Source: Ecdyonurus torrentis
Lineage: Eukaryota > Arthropoda > Insecta > Ephemeroptera > Heptageniidae
DNA: 64,000 bases
Assembly: GCA_949318235.1 (NCBI GenBank)
Contig: OX439128.1
Coordinates: forward strand, 48,106,530-48,170,529
Reading direction: 5' to 3'
The notes beneath the pieces are model-generated. The model was not told the origin of the DNA and searched no databases. It worked only from the letters and a program-made list of their open reading frames with translations. Below are positions 44,359 to 57,100 of this stretch, in pieces; the first letter of the stretch is position 1, and each line of letters starts with the position of its first letter. The position numbers and the translations under genes were made by a program.

Positions 44359-47300
44359 CCCAGATTGGTTTAGGTCAGACAAACACACCAGGTGAAATCA
44401 AACTAATGATTCAAGGTTCACTTCTAAAAGTACAAGCTGAGAAATTAAATTTTGAATTAAATGGAATTGTAGATGCAATCATCACACTGCTCATGGAGTC
44501 CGAGGTAAAAATTCATTAGTTATTTTATGAGTTGAGAAGTTTATAACTCCTTGAGGAGGAAAAAAAGTAATGAAAATATATTTTAGGTATTATCAGAAAA
44601 TACAAAACCAGTGTCATCAACTACAGAAGCAACTACTAAAGATAGTGTTGTATCTCATAACATAGGAACCATCATAGATTCTACCAAATTGTGTATAAGT
44701 AATCTTGGTAAAGCAGCAATGAAAGGTTTGTACAATACATAGGCCTATTATATTTAAAAAAAAAAAAAAAAAAAAAATTATACCATATTGAAGAATGTGC
44801 TATAGTTTGGTGAAATCTTGCTAGAACACATAAGTGCTTTTTGGCACAACACTCGAAGCTAAGTGGAGTTTAAAATACGTGTACCTTTGTTACAGAGTAG
44901 GCTCACTAGGGTGTTGTGACGTCACATGAATCCTTTTGCCCATAAGGTTAACATTGCGTTTTCTGGAACAAGTGACGTCACAGCTGCTAGTGAGCCCCCC
45001 CCCCCCCCCCCCCCCCCCCCCGCCTTTGTTAGCCTTTTCAGATTTAACAAGTTTATAAACTATAAAACTATGATTTGTAGTTTCTCTCCAAGTTTTTAAA
45101 GACTGACAAAGATCTACACACTCACATACTTCGTTTCTGTCAAAGTACTGTGTAAAACACTACCAATGTGCTAGCTAGATTTTCACCGAACTGTAAGACA
45201 TCTTTCACTATGATACGTCTCCTGCTGTTTACCTCTATCCTTCCCTTTTAATTTTGTCATGTCCAACCATGGTAGTTTATTTTACTTAATTAATCTTGCA
45301 ATTAATTTTTACTACTTTATTTTGCATCACCTCATGATTATAAATAATTTTGTTTTCAGGAAACATGTCAATTTCTGGGGCCAAGTCATTGCAGAAAGAT
45401 TTAAAAGAAGCACAGAAATCACTTAATCTTCTTACTCCTCTTCATTTACTTTACCTTGTAATTCCTTATGATTCCTTCATGTCTCTATCCTACTCTCCAA
45501 TGATGTTTGCATCTGCAGTAAGTATTTAATCCATTAATAGCAACAACTATCTCTCTGGGCTCACAAGCGGTTGTGACCTCACTTGAATAGTTAAGTTAAC
45601 AATAATGTTAATGTCAGTAATAATTAAATTTATAATAGAAAATGGTAGAGAAACATTAGAGCATGTTGAATTGCAAATTAATAAAACGCAAAGATTTTCT
45701 AATTTATTGAGTCTTGGGATCAAATGTTCTGGTGCAATATATCAGCTGCAATGTTTTCCCCCCTCATTTTTATATTAATTTCCCTAAGCAAAGCTATTAG
45801 CGTGATTTTACTTTCACCTTGTGAGCCGATATTTATTATACTAGGGTATCTTGGACAGGGTTTGAAAAAACCCGGGTTTTTTCGAAAAAACCCACTGGGT
45901 ATGGGTTTTTTCGGGATTTTTCGATAAAACCCTGAAAAAAACCGGGTTTTTTGGGTTTTATCAGGGTTTTTTCAAAAAAAGGTGGGTTTAATCATTTTTT
46001 TTTATTTGAGTCTGTAAAAAATATTTATCATAAAATATACAAATGCTGGAAATATTTTTTAACAAAGATATTTTAAACTAAAATAACCATATATAACTTT
46101 TTTTTTGTCAATTTATTTTAATAAATAATAATACTCTGACCAACAAACTAAAATATCTGTCACTTTGATTGACAATACCCTGAAAAAGAAATAGAGTAGA
46201 GGAGGCTAGACAAAATATAATGTATAATTAGGTGTATATCATCTCACTCAAGCAGGTAGGACCCGTTTTGCTTGCCAGCCATGGTTTTTAACAATAAGTT
46301 AACCTTTGATACCCGTCACATTAAAAAAGTATAGTTTCGCGCGGTGTCAATAGCCATCAATAATTAAAGACTCAATTATTGCAGAAACGTATTATTATGA
46401 TTAAAAGTTGAAAACGTGTCATTCTTAAATTAAATCCTGCAATGCAAATTTTGCAAACCATGAAAAAAAAAAAAGTGTTGTCTCTCTTTGTTTTGCAACC
46501 ATGGCTGCACGTTAAATCTAAATTTATGTACCTGCACTTAAGGACTTGGTCAGAGTATTATTATTATTATTTGGTTGAGATATATTTATAAATAAAAGAC
46601 TGATTTATGATGAGGTCTTGGGATTTGAGGTATCTGTTGACCTTCACCATTATTTAAATTATAAATTAATTAATGAACTGATGATCAGCCAGACATTTAA
46701 AAACTCTACACAATCAATGTACTGTTTAAAAAGTAAATATAATGATTCCATATAAAAAAGTATGCATTGTAAGCAAAGTTAAAAAATTAAATAAACTATC
46801 TTTCTTTGCATTTTAGTCATTTTTTAAGAAGTGGGTTTTTTCGTGGGTTTTTTCGGGATTTTTCAAGGTTTTTTCGGGTTGGGCAAAATAGTCAAAACCC
46901 TGATCTTGGACAACAGTTAGGTCCTTCCATTAGCTTCAAATTTTATTGCACATTCTAAAAGAGCGTTATTTATTGTTATTGGCAGATAATTATTGTTTTC
47001 ACTTGGCTCAAAAAAAAAAAAAAAAAAAAAAAAAATAGTACATAAATAAAAATATTAATGACTGAACAAACTCTTTTAGAGAATGCTTATTATATGGAAC
47101 TAATAATGTATTTTTACTTACAATATGTTATTTTCTTAATTATTTCAGTACCAGAATCTTATCAATGATGATAAGTTCACTGTAAAACTACTAGGAGTTA
47201 CAGAGGGAATGGTAGTTAACATGATGACCGGTGGAAATCCAAGGGTAAGTTAATATCCATATCATTTAACACAAATTTATATTGTGATGTAAATCAAAAG

Positions 47301-50300
47301 AAAGAAAATGATTCAACAATAAAAGGATGTTACCGGTATGTTGAAAATTGTACTATAGTAAAATGTAATTTTCCATGACGTGCTTTAATTGTTACCAAGC
47401 TATTTTCTTTCCTTTCATTTGCATTATTATCAAAATGCATGATAATGATTATTATCATTATTAATATCAAAATTATCAAAGTAAAAAAAAGGGGGGGGGG
47501 TAGGAATAGGAAAACCAACAAGCGCTTTACTATGATGAAGCTAGGTGAAGATCGTGATGGTAAAGTTAACACAAATATTTACATACAGTACATTAAAGGA
47601 GTAGGGTACCGACCTTATATCTCAAAAACTAGAAATGTTTTAAGTCTAAATTTGGTGTCATAGTGTAGCTAAGGGTCACACCTAGCCGTGATAAAAATTT
47701 CATGATGTTTGACCGTCCTGAAAAAAAGAACAAAAATTATTGAAATTAACATTGAGCCTTATGGGCTTAAAATTTCAAAAAATCATATAAAATTAATTTG
47801 CACAGTGACCCCCCAAATTTTTTATATATTTGAAATTGTCTCAAGCTGAAGTATCATTGTGCAAACTTTCAGATTTTTTTGACGAGAAAAGTTTGAGTCT
47901 ATAGCCGACGTCAGTCCCCTACTCCCTGGAGTCGTTTTTAGGGTGATGGCTCGCTTCTTTAATTGATTGGAGTGACAGCTAGCTATGGACTTCATTGTGG
48001 TACAGCGCTCGTGACTTTTCCTATTCTTTCCGTTGATAATATATTCAAACCAAAATGCTTTTTACTTTCTAAAAAATTAATAATTATAAATTGAAAATGT
48101 TTATTATTATTTATGTTATGATTAATTCTCCTCTTATAGTCTGTACCAGTGATAAAATTGAAACGTATCTATGGAGCTTTGATGTTACGTCATGCATGGG
48201 AAAGCGCTAATATTTGGGAAGTAGCACGCAAATTTGAACAGCAACGAGGGACTGTGCAGCAAATCATGACTAGCTCTGCAGCTTATGCTTCTAATGTCCA
48301 GAATTTTTGTGAGGTACGTACAATATATCGATGTTATTGCGAGCAATATGAGTAACTCGTTTTTTGTCACGCAAAGCAAAATGTTTATCTTGTTAATTGT
48401 CACGCAAAGCAATATGTGTATCTCGTTTTTTTGACAAGCTAAGCAAAATGTGTAAGTTGTTTCCAAACGTTACGTAGATGGCGCTCGACTTACACTTATT
48501 GCTTCGCGTGACAAAAAAACGAGATACATATATTGCTAAGCGTGACAAAAAGCAACTTACACATTTTGCTTCGCGTGACAAAAAACGAGTTACACACATT
48601 GCTCGCAACATCAATACTGTATGAGAAAATAATAAGAATAAGAAAATAATAATATGGAAAAATAAAGAGAAAAAATAGTAATTAAAATTTATTACAGGAA
48701 TTACATGAAGAATTTTGGTGCTTCAATGCCTTGCTGTCTCAACTGTCAGAAAGATTAGCTCATTGCTGTGCAGTGGAGTTGTTGCCTTTAATGGAGTTAC
48801 CAGCTGTCAAGAAGGTAAGAAACTTTCACAACGTTGCTCTACTTTAATGAAACCAAAAATTAAATAATTAACCATTTTTGTTAGTACATCTAACACATGG
48901 CTAGGTACAGTATTTAAGGCATATCTATTGTTTTTCTCTTTGTTTTAACCATCTCGGAATTAATTATAGATTTGTATTACTTAATTTAGTAATGCTTTGG
49001 ATACCTAGTAGTAGGTATCTAATAGAAGATACCTAGTAGGAAATGTTATTATTATTTTTTATTTTATGAATTCAGCTTTGTCCCATGCACGGCAAATACA
49101 TTAGCAGACCATCAGTCATAGTGCAAAGCCTGATCAGAGCTTAGCTCATGAAGTAGATATGAGTTAAGTTTAGGGGCAGGCAAAAATAAATCTCCCATCA
49201 GTATATTTTGTGCACTGGTGTTCTCCAGTGTCTCTACTGTGGGATACAAAGCTAATAAAATAAAAAATTTGGGTAGAAATGTAGTTATTTTGAGCTTAAG
49301 CATGCTAGGTGCTAAGGTGTTGCATTTTAACATAGTGCATGTAATTCCCTTTTCTTTTAGTACAGTATCACTTTTATTTATTTATTTTTTTTTTTTTTTT
49401 GGTCTTTAATAATTTTTATGTTAATATTTGCAGGGTCGAGCTCGTCAGCTTTATGATGCTGGATACAAAACACTCCATGACTTATCTGTCGCAGATCCTC
49501 GAGAATTAGTTCAGAAGATTATCAATATGCCACAAAAAGTGGCTCGGCATATTATTTCTACTGCCAAGGTGAGAAATTAGAACTTTTTTTTAATTGTTAT
49601 TAAAGTGGTAGTAAACAATAGCCTTTTTTAATAGTTATCGCATCGCTAATTGCCCTATTATTAAACCTCTAAAAACGCTATCTCAAAAAATTTAATTATT
49701 AATAGAGAAAAAAAATTACAGTGACCCCGAAAGTATGTCACTGTTAAAGTTACTCTCACTCTAGCTTGACGAGAGCTTGAGTTACTCTTCTTTTTGCATA
49801 AATTATTTTGCTACATATGCCAGTAGACAAAAAAAAAAATAATTATACATCAAAATATTACATCAAGCAGCCAGCACAAAAAGAAAAGTAACTCAAGTTC
49901 GTGCCAAGCTAGCGTGAGAGCATTTTTAGCTGTGGCGTACGTTTAGGTTTGCTGTAACAACTTTTTCTCTTGTCGCATTAATAATTAAATATTTGAGATC
50001 GCGTTTTTGGGAGAGTTAATAACATAATGATCACTATTACAAAAAAATAAAAAAATAAAAAAAAAATAAAAGTTTTATATTACTACTTGGCTACTCCTTT
50101 AAACTATGGCTATGACAAACGTAATAATGTATAATAAATATATATAAATATAAATGTATATTTTAGATGCTGTTGGTTGAACGTGCTGAAACTCTGAGAG
50201 AAGCTGCAGAAGACTTGCTTGAGGGTTCACGTCATGACATACCTCCAGTCTTGCCCATATCTCCGTCTCAGTCACGCTCACCATCACAAGTTGTGTGGCG

Positions 50301-50394
50301 CTCACCTCGCCTAGCTAGAATCTCTCAGTCTCAGCCACAAGGACAACCTCTCAAACCATACTGGCCTTCTCATGAACATAAAGCATCTAGCTAA
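40587..50394 (+). CDS. HELQ: Helicase, POLQ-like (DNA repair helicase HELQ/HEL308)
   Basis: Seventeen exons: 40587-41328, 41614-41792, 42200-42473, 42545-42735, 42886-43034, 43104-43231, 43611-43723, 43972-44112, 44171-44266, 44364-44504, 44587-44725, 45360-45517, 47149-47244, 48140-48313, 48698-48814, 49434-49568, 50167-50394, giving 1066 aa (human 1101). All phases agree; exon 11 uses a weaker GTTTGT donor. HELQ is a Ski2-like superfamily 2, 3'-5' DNA helicase that works with RPA and RAD51 paralogues at stalled forks and in end annealing. Seen motifs: Walker A PTSGGKT (residues 270-276), DELH (373-376), SATIGN motif [18 protein letters not shown] motif V (here [15 protein letters not shown]), [10 protein letters not shown] motif VI (612-621), then winged-helix, ratchet and helix-hairpin-helix regions ([17 protein letters not shown]). 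The first ~240 residues are low-complexity and acidic. Introns carry at least eight transposons. Confidence 0.96.
41343..41549. mobile_element. ~207 bp MITE 14 nt after the HELQ exon 1 donor
   Basis: Ends TTGGAATGGTCTACGGTGCG and CGCACTGTAGACCATTCCCAA; further inside ACAGGTC / GACCTGT and AATTCATCACAG pair more loosely. It fills most of HELQ intron 1. Confidence 0.75.
41894..42111. mobile_element. ~218 bp MITE in HELQ intron 2
   Basis: Imperfect ~70 bp inverted arms: ATATCGAGGGCTACGCGG / CCGCGTGGCCCTCGATAT, AATCTCCGCGGGTG / CACCCGCGGAGATT. Confidence 0.75.
43765..43936. mobile_element. Diverged copy of the 1651-1810 MITE
   Basis: Shares the order AAGCCGACTA, GATTTTGCTCACA, CGTTTCTGTTTCTAC, AAATTGCTTATA, CCTCAAAACAGTTG with 1651-1810. 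HELQ intron 7. Confidence 0.7.
44902..44994. repeat. Short inverted repeat with TGACGTCA, abutting poly-C
   Basis: CTCACTAG...TGTGACGTCAC and GTGACGTCACAGCTGCTAGTG are inverted partners; a 27 nt poly-C (44995-45021) follows directly. HELQ intron 11. Confidence 0.6.
45600..45735 (-). mobile_element. P1 outer-arm fragment in HELQ intron 12
   Basis: GAGCATGTTGAATTGCAAAT, AATAAAACGCAAAG and GGGATCAAATGTTCT match the P1 arm at 7970-8050 in the same direction. No ribozyme part is present. Confidence 0.6.
45856..46902. mobile_element. Non-autonomous hAT element with GGGTTTTTTC arrays (1047 bp)
   Basis: Ends CAGGGTTTGA and TCAAAACCCTG with an exact 8 bp duplication ATCTTGGA (45848-45855, 46903-46910). 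Both subterminal regions (45860-45990, 46830-46880) are arrays of GGGTTTTTTCG and its complement. No transposase. HELQ intron 12. Confidence 0.9.
47596..47940. repeat. Inverted-ended element GGAGTAGGG in HELQ intron 13
   Basis: AGGAGTAGGGTACCGACC at the left and GTCAGTCCCCTACTCCC at the right are imperfect inverted ends. The interior is AT-rich without ORF. Confidence 0.5.
48323..48622. mobile_element. Modular MITE, 33 bp repeat family (copy D)
   Basis: Ends ATATCGATGTTATTGCGAGC and GCTCGCAACATCAAT; modules of the AAGCAAAATGTGTAACTCG, TTTTTTGTCACGC type; core CGTTACGTAGATGGCGCTCG. Begins about 10 nt after the HELQ exon 14 donor. Confidence 0.8.
49605..50100. repeat. Large imperfect inverted repeat in HELQ intron 16
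   Basis: AAGTTACTCTCACTCTAGC / GCTAGCGTGAGAG, TTGAGTTACTCTTCTTTTTG / CAAAAAGAAAAGTAACTCAA and outer AAAGTGGTAGTA / TACTACTTGGC pair over nearly the whole intron. Confidence 0.6.
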
Positions 50395-53300
50395 TACCTC
50401 TTCAGGCATCAATTTCCCTATGATGCCTCTTGAATCATTCTTGAGTTCATTCAGTGAATTTTATAACTTCAGTGTAAACATTTTTATTTTCCTGATTTGC
50501 ATTTAATATGAATTATTTTGGATGTGATAAAAAAAAATACATCAAAGCAGTAAAAACACTCACATTGCACAATGTAAAGCATAGGATATTTTACTATTTT
50601 TAACGTATTTAAAAAATTTTAAGCTGAAAAAGATTAACTATGTACTGTACTGTATATTTTTGTACAAATTACTTTTTATTTAAAAATAAATATATAGCCT
50701 GTATTTACATGCTGGACATATTAAAACTACATGTGAATATACAATTAAAATTTATTTTATTCATAATTATTTCTTTAAATACATTAGTGCGTATATTATT
50801 TTAATTTAAAAACTTATGTTTTGTAAGAAGAGGTGCATGTTGCATAATTTAAATTTAACCAACTCATATTTAATTAGTGTGCATCAAGAAGCATTTTTAG
50901 TAAATCAAGGACTAATCTAATCATATGGTAAGGCATTTTTATTTATTTTTATACACATTTTTCAAGACTTCCAATTTTAAGAAATTAAAACATTCTTTTG
51001 TGTTCCTGCTTTATTATTAGAATTATTTACTCTTTGTTAATACTATTTTTACTTTTTTTTTTTTTTTTTTTTTTAATTATTCACATCACGGATATACATA
51101 TTATTGTTCCAAAATATTTTGTTTTTATCATTATTACCACTGTCTGCAACTACCAGCTTCTTCTTTTTTTTTTTTTTTTTTTTTTTAATTTATTACACTA
51201 TTATTTTTTAATTTGTGTTATTAATGTTATTATTGTACTTTTATGAATATTTTTAAATGTTTTATTTCATTTCATTTCAAATGAATCAAATAGAAAAAAA
51301 GGTGCATGGGGGAAGGAAAAAAGAAGGAAAAAAATGCAAAAGTTACACATTTACAAATGTCTACACAGTAGATACACGCAAGTCGTAATTTCGATGTAAA
51401 ACCATCACGTAATAACGTCTATCTTAATTTGAATGAAATGCAAATATGTACTCGTTATATACAGTCAATATAAATATTTTATATAATTACAATAGAGCGT
51501 ATAATAAGTATCGATGTATAAGAGAGTGGGGTATTATAATATATAGTATTGTTCAATGCAAATGAATGCTAATGCAATACCGCGGGGACAAAATGCATTT
51601 TGAAGTCCCTGTGGTTCTCATACATAATGAGTATTTTCTCCCCCCATCGCCGCTCATTCTCTTTTTATCAGACTCTTGACAGAACAGAACAGACAGCCTT
51701 AGGATACATATATGCATGATATACAGTATACTATATATTCAACACTGACTACGAAATCATCGCGTTAGATAATATTAAAAAATACGAGCATGAGTGCTAA
51801 GTAAAGTGAAGACTGCAATCTGGTCAGTACAACAAACTGGCAGCTGATATATTTCTCTCTTATTATTATTATTTTGTCTCTACAAGGGTGGAGGAGGATA
51901 GGGATGATAGCTTTTAGTGTCTATTGTTCGTATATCTCCCTTATTATATATATTTTTTTTTTACTCTTTTATCCACAGCTAGTAACATTATCATTCCTCT
52001 CGTTGATATGTAATGTTCAAACTTTGATAGATATTATAGGATATAGGACAGCTATACAGTAGGGGCGGGGCCCTAACTGTTACATGTTAAACTGTCTTAT
52101 TGCATTTTACTTGCATTTATATATTGTTTTTAGACATTGACATTTTTGTGACCTTTCCCACAAACTGATGGTTTCCGTCTTTCATGCTTGAGATGTTTAC
52201 TTGACTGATGGTACTACCATGTTTTTCATGCCCCTATGCGTGGCCGTATTGCATTAGAACACTTTATATCATCGGGAAAAAAAAAAGGTCTGGTTAAGAC
52301 TTTGTTGAGTTCCCTTGGGGTCGAAAAAGCGCGGAGATTCCGTGAGTCACCAGCAGCAGTAGTAGCAGGACGTATATATCGCCCCATCAATAAAATACCA
52401 AACTCTTCTCTATCTTACGCCTGATGCAGCATGCAAACCTAACCAACCCTCGTCGCTCGTTGCATCTTATCATTTTTCCAATATATCGAAGTTTTATTGT
52501 TATCATTATTATAATTTTTATTTTATTACATATATGTATATTTATATACCACGTCATAAATAAATACGATATGTCATTTATATTTGGGATTAATAACTTA
52601 CGCGTACTTTATTTCTATAGTTTTAAAAATAACGTAAAAAAAAGCAGTAAAAAAATAACATTTAAAAAAAAGTGCGGAAGAATTTTTTATCCATATCGAA
52701 ATAATAAGAAAAAAAAATGAATAGAGGGTGGAATACCGATGTATGTAATTCAATTTTATTAATACTACATTTTATATACCACATAGTGTAATAATATAGG
52801 AATATAATGTTACTTTTTTCATTTCATAAAAAATTATATGTCTCATATTAAAAAATAAAGCCACGTGCGTGCTCTCTTTCAGTCGCATATATATATAATA
52901 TCGAAGAGCAAAGTTGTGTTTTTTGTTGCTTTAGTATTATTCATTTCTCTTTTGTATTCCCTCAGACATCAAAATCTCCCCCTATATACACGAGTTTCCC
53001 CTTATTGCCCCCCGATATAGAGACTTCCGCCCCCCATGCTGCTAGTAGCCCTGAGCGCATTATTGGTGGGATGTGCGGTTAGTGTTGCCGAATGACACCT
53101 ACGACTCCCTATTTTTTGTCTACGAGTACAATGGGCGCGTGGCTCGCTTCAGTAACCGGGGTACGAACAGCTGTCCTCACGCGGACCCTTCACCACTACT
53201 GCAGTAGCAGGGTTGAGGAGGACTCTCGAGCACGCGGTGTCTTTCACACAAAAATCATCCCCCTCTCATCAAACAGAATATTGAAACCAAAATATTATGA

Positions 53301-54117
53301 GCACTTCAACGTTATATGAGAACTCGACGGTTATTCTATTATTATTGAGATCTGTAGCATTGCGCTTTGAATTATGTTTATTCATATCAGAAATACAGTA
53401 AAATAGTCAGGAAACTATTTTACAATAATCTACAGAAAAATGTTCCTAAATAAACTCGATTTATCAGATTAAAAAAAAAAAAAAAAAAGTACAATATTGT
53501 GTACTTGAATGAAAAGGAGCTTCTAAATAATGTGAATAAGTATTTTATTTGCTATTTTTTATTTTATTCATATTTACATCTTAATGCATACAAGAAAGTA
53601 ATTTTACATGCATTAATACGACGCTCTTATTTGATTACACAGCCACATTTGCCTTAATGAAACAAAAATATCAATGAGGTAGTATGAAGTTTACGTATAT
53701 ACACGCAAAAAAATTAATACTAACAATTTAATAGGTAGACATATAACCTAGAACACAGGTATTATTATACTACAATAATACCTAATGCAGGTGAACTGTG
53801 CTACAATAAAGGTGTGACTTACTTAGATTAAGTGCTATTGTAGTTTTATAACTATCTGTTCCAAATTCAAATGTACTTATTACAAAATACAGGTTCATGT
53901 ACCTGCCATTAGTACTAATTTTTTTACGTGTATATTTTTTTCTTTTTCACAATTAAATCCATTCATTATACATATCCATTTAAATTCATTATATAAATTA
54001 GGTCTACTTTACAAAATATCCATGTATATCCCTTTAAAAATATGAAGCTCTAAAAGTTATAAGTTATAATTTTATATTTTAATAAAAAATATCTTATGTT
54101 ATTATTTAAAAATATGA
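50395..54117. other. Convergent spacer between HELQ and TMTC2
   Basis: Holds the HELQ 3'UTR and the TMTC2 3'UTR. No coding region is supported. Two GC-richer patches (52220-52460 and 53030-53240) interrupt the AT-rich background; their ORFs are short and unrecognised. Poly-T, poly-A and TAn runs are frequent. Confidence 0.6.
50685..50690 (+). terminator. Poly(A) signal AATAAA of HELQ
   Basis: AATAAA about 290 bp after the HELQ stop codon, the first canonical hexamer in the 3'UTR. Placement is by position; later hexamers cannot be excluded. Confidence 0.5.
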
Positions 54118-57100
54118 TTATGTCTCGTGTCGTGACAACTTCAATCTACGAAGACGTTCAAGATTCATACGAGTAATTTCATCTTCTGGGTGTAAATTTA
54201 AAGCTCTCGAGTAACTTTCTTCTGCTTCACGTAATTTTCCTGCAAGATGCAGAGCTGCTCCTAGATTTGCGTGGCTAGTTGAATCCTGAAATAATTTTGA
54301 GTTTGTAAAACACAAGTTTACAAAAAACTTGAACATAAAAACTTGTCTAATATCCTAACACCTGAATTTGATTGTCCGATTTAATTGTTGATTTGTCCGG
54401 AATCATTGATTTCTAATTTATTTTCCATTCACAAATTGTCAGATGTGGATTCTGACGTCACATCTCACCTGGTCCACGCGCGCCGCGCGTAAAACAAGTG
54501 AGCTGTGACGTCAGAGTCCGCATCCGCCGTTTTGTGAATGGAAAATAAATTAGAAATCAATGGTTCCGGACAAATCAACTTTGATATTCAGGTATGATAA
54601 GAGGATATTAGAAAAGTTTATTGTTCAGCGTGTTCCGCCTTAAAGTACACACCTGTGGCCTGAGATCGCGTGCACCAAGATACAGCTCCACCGCTTTGTC
54701 AATATCTCCAGCTAGACGTAACGCTGTAGCAGTGTTGACCAGGTCATGGTATCGAGGTGAAACCGTCAGGTTCAATACTCGCTCAAGTACGTGAGCTGCG
54801 CGACCATTGTGGCCTTGATGGACCAAAAACTCGCCTGAAAAAAGTTCACATTTTTTTTATAGCGAATGTATCACTTATTATTACATATTATATTTATATA
54901 AAACGTACAATAAAAAATTTATAGTTAGAGAGAAAGCATCGTTTTAAGATTATGAAAAGGGGTAACATAAAAGGCAATTAGCATGACATTTATAGTTATC
55001 TATACATGTATATTCTTAATTAACAAAATAATTTATATATTCAAAAAAGTTTCCTGTGAACTTCCTCCGTTGTATTTAAATATGTAAAATTTAATCTCAA
55101 GAAACAGACGTAAAATATTATTATACAATGTGCATTTGACATAATTTGATTAATGAATGTGGCTTATTATATTGAAACAAACTTTAAATTTATATTAGAA
55201 GAGAAAATGAATTAGGGGAGATAGCGAGCGCGACGCGACACGACGGTCTATGCAGATAACGCCTGATGATTATGCATTTTGTCTTACTTTTTTGTTGAAA
55301 AAGTTGCCTAACATGCAAGGCGCACTATACAATGCATTCTTTGGTAATTTCGTGCAATTAGCTCGCCACATGCGTCTGTCTTTTTGGATTATAGATGGAC
55401 GTTACTTAGTATTAAGGGGAGAGAGGGAGAGAGAGAGAGAGAGAGACTAATATAGGAAGGGTGGTGGTTGTTTGTCATAGGTTTCCCTCCTTTATTTCTC
55501 TAGTCAAGCTAGATTAATTTCCAATAAGACTTCATGCTGCTATATATATAATACGTACAGTACAGTACGTGATATTAGATTTATTATTATAACATAACCA
55601 AACAAATCTTAAGTGTATTTATTTACTTGAATACTTAAATAAATATAATGTTGCGCGTTCATTTGAAAAAATATTATATTATAGAGTTGAGAAACTTTTC
55701 ATAATATATATTTTTCCTTTTTCTAAATTGTTAGTTATATATTGCATAATAGTATAAATGCATATTATGTATTTATTTATACTATGGTTATAGCTACAAA
55801 ATAACAATAAATAAAGTTTCATTTATTGCTACTTTTAAATTATTTATGTTTTATATATTACGGTATTGTTATTATACTATTTATCATTTTTAAATGCAAT
55901 ATCAAATGGACAAACATTAATGGTTAATGAAGATTAAAAACGTTGCAGCAGTAAAATTTTATACATTGCATTACAACGAGGTAATAAAAATAAAGAAGCA
56001 CTGAGTAATTTTAATTTCTAAAACAATTATCGTGCTTGTATAATTTAGTAGGTATTTTTCATTCTTTTGTTTTGTCGCTATATATGAATGCCGTACTGTT
56101 GCTTTGCGTGTAATACTATACACGCGCGCTCCCTCTCTTATACACTACTAGGGGGTTGATGACTGATGTTTTGTACTAATTACGCCGCCCCTAAACGAAG
56201 AATGCAATTACGTGCGTACGTACGTATACAGTACAGTTGCAATTCGCTTTGTAATAATTGTTAATCACTCTGCGTGTAGGCTTCACTTATAACAAAAAGG
56301 ACTCAAAGGAACACGAAGCTATATAGTAATCAAAATAAGTGAAATAAAGTAATGAATATGAACATGTGTTTTACTGGAATCTTACTCTTGATTGTGTCGG
56401 TAATAGTTGATTTTGTGAAGTTTGATTTTAGAAATCACTTCCAATTTTCAAACAAATGTCCCCCGTTGTTCTTTTTTTTTTTTTTTTTTTTACTTATTTA
56501 TTTATATATATTCTTATTATTTTTCATTTTCTTATACTGAATCATACTTAATAAATCACAGCTTTCTTACCATACTGACGTAGTACAGATGTGTCCGAGG
56601 GTGCAAGTTGTAGTGCTCTCTGAAACCAGCCTTCAGCCTCGTGCACGCGACTTTTCTATATAACAATTCAACATTTGCTATACTGGTTATCAGAATCAAT
56701 CACGTCTTCGTTATTACTCTCTTGAGGGAGAGGGAGAAAATAAAAATATCCATTTTTTTTTTGGTGAAATAATATTTTTACGAAATAAAGAACTATATAC
56801 CCCCTCTTCCTCAATATACTCTGTATTATATAGACATAATTTATTACAGATTCATTTTTATATTATTTATTATCAGGAATACATATTGATTTAGATGCCC
56901 TCATTATATATAATTGTTATTATTGGTATATGTTGTTATAGTGGCAGTGCATTGTTATAATTTTAAATATGATACTGAAATTGAACCCTTAAAATAATTA
57001 TTCTGCAATTATGGTTCTTGAATATGATCATATTCAAGCAACATGAGAAGGTTTTTATTTTTGTATGTATTTATTATATTATAATTATTTTAATAATGAT

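Noticed and set aside
44995..45021. Poly-C and poly-G tracts (also 22722, 37577, 38592) as functional signals
   Set aside because: Simple homopolymers in introns and spacers, with nothing around them to support a role beyond slippage.
45860..45990. Interstitial telomere
   Set aside because: Units are GGGTTTTTTC in both orientations and are bounded by hAT ends with an 8 bp duplication; not a tandem telomeric repeat.
53092..53319. 75-codon plus-strand ORF in the HELQ-TMTC2 spacer
   Set aside because: No recognisable domain, low complexity and no supporting splice or context signals.
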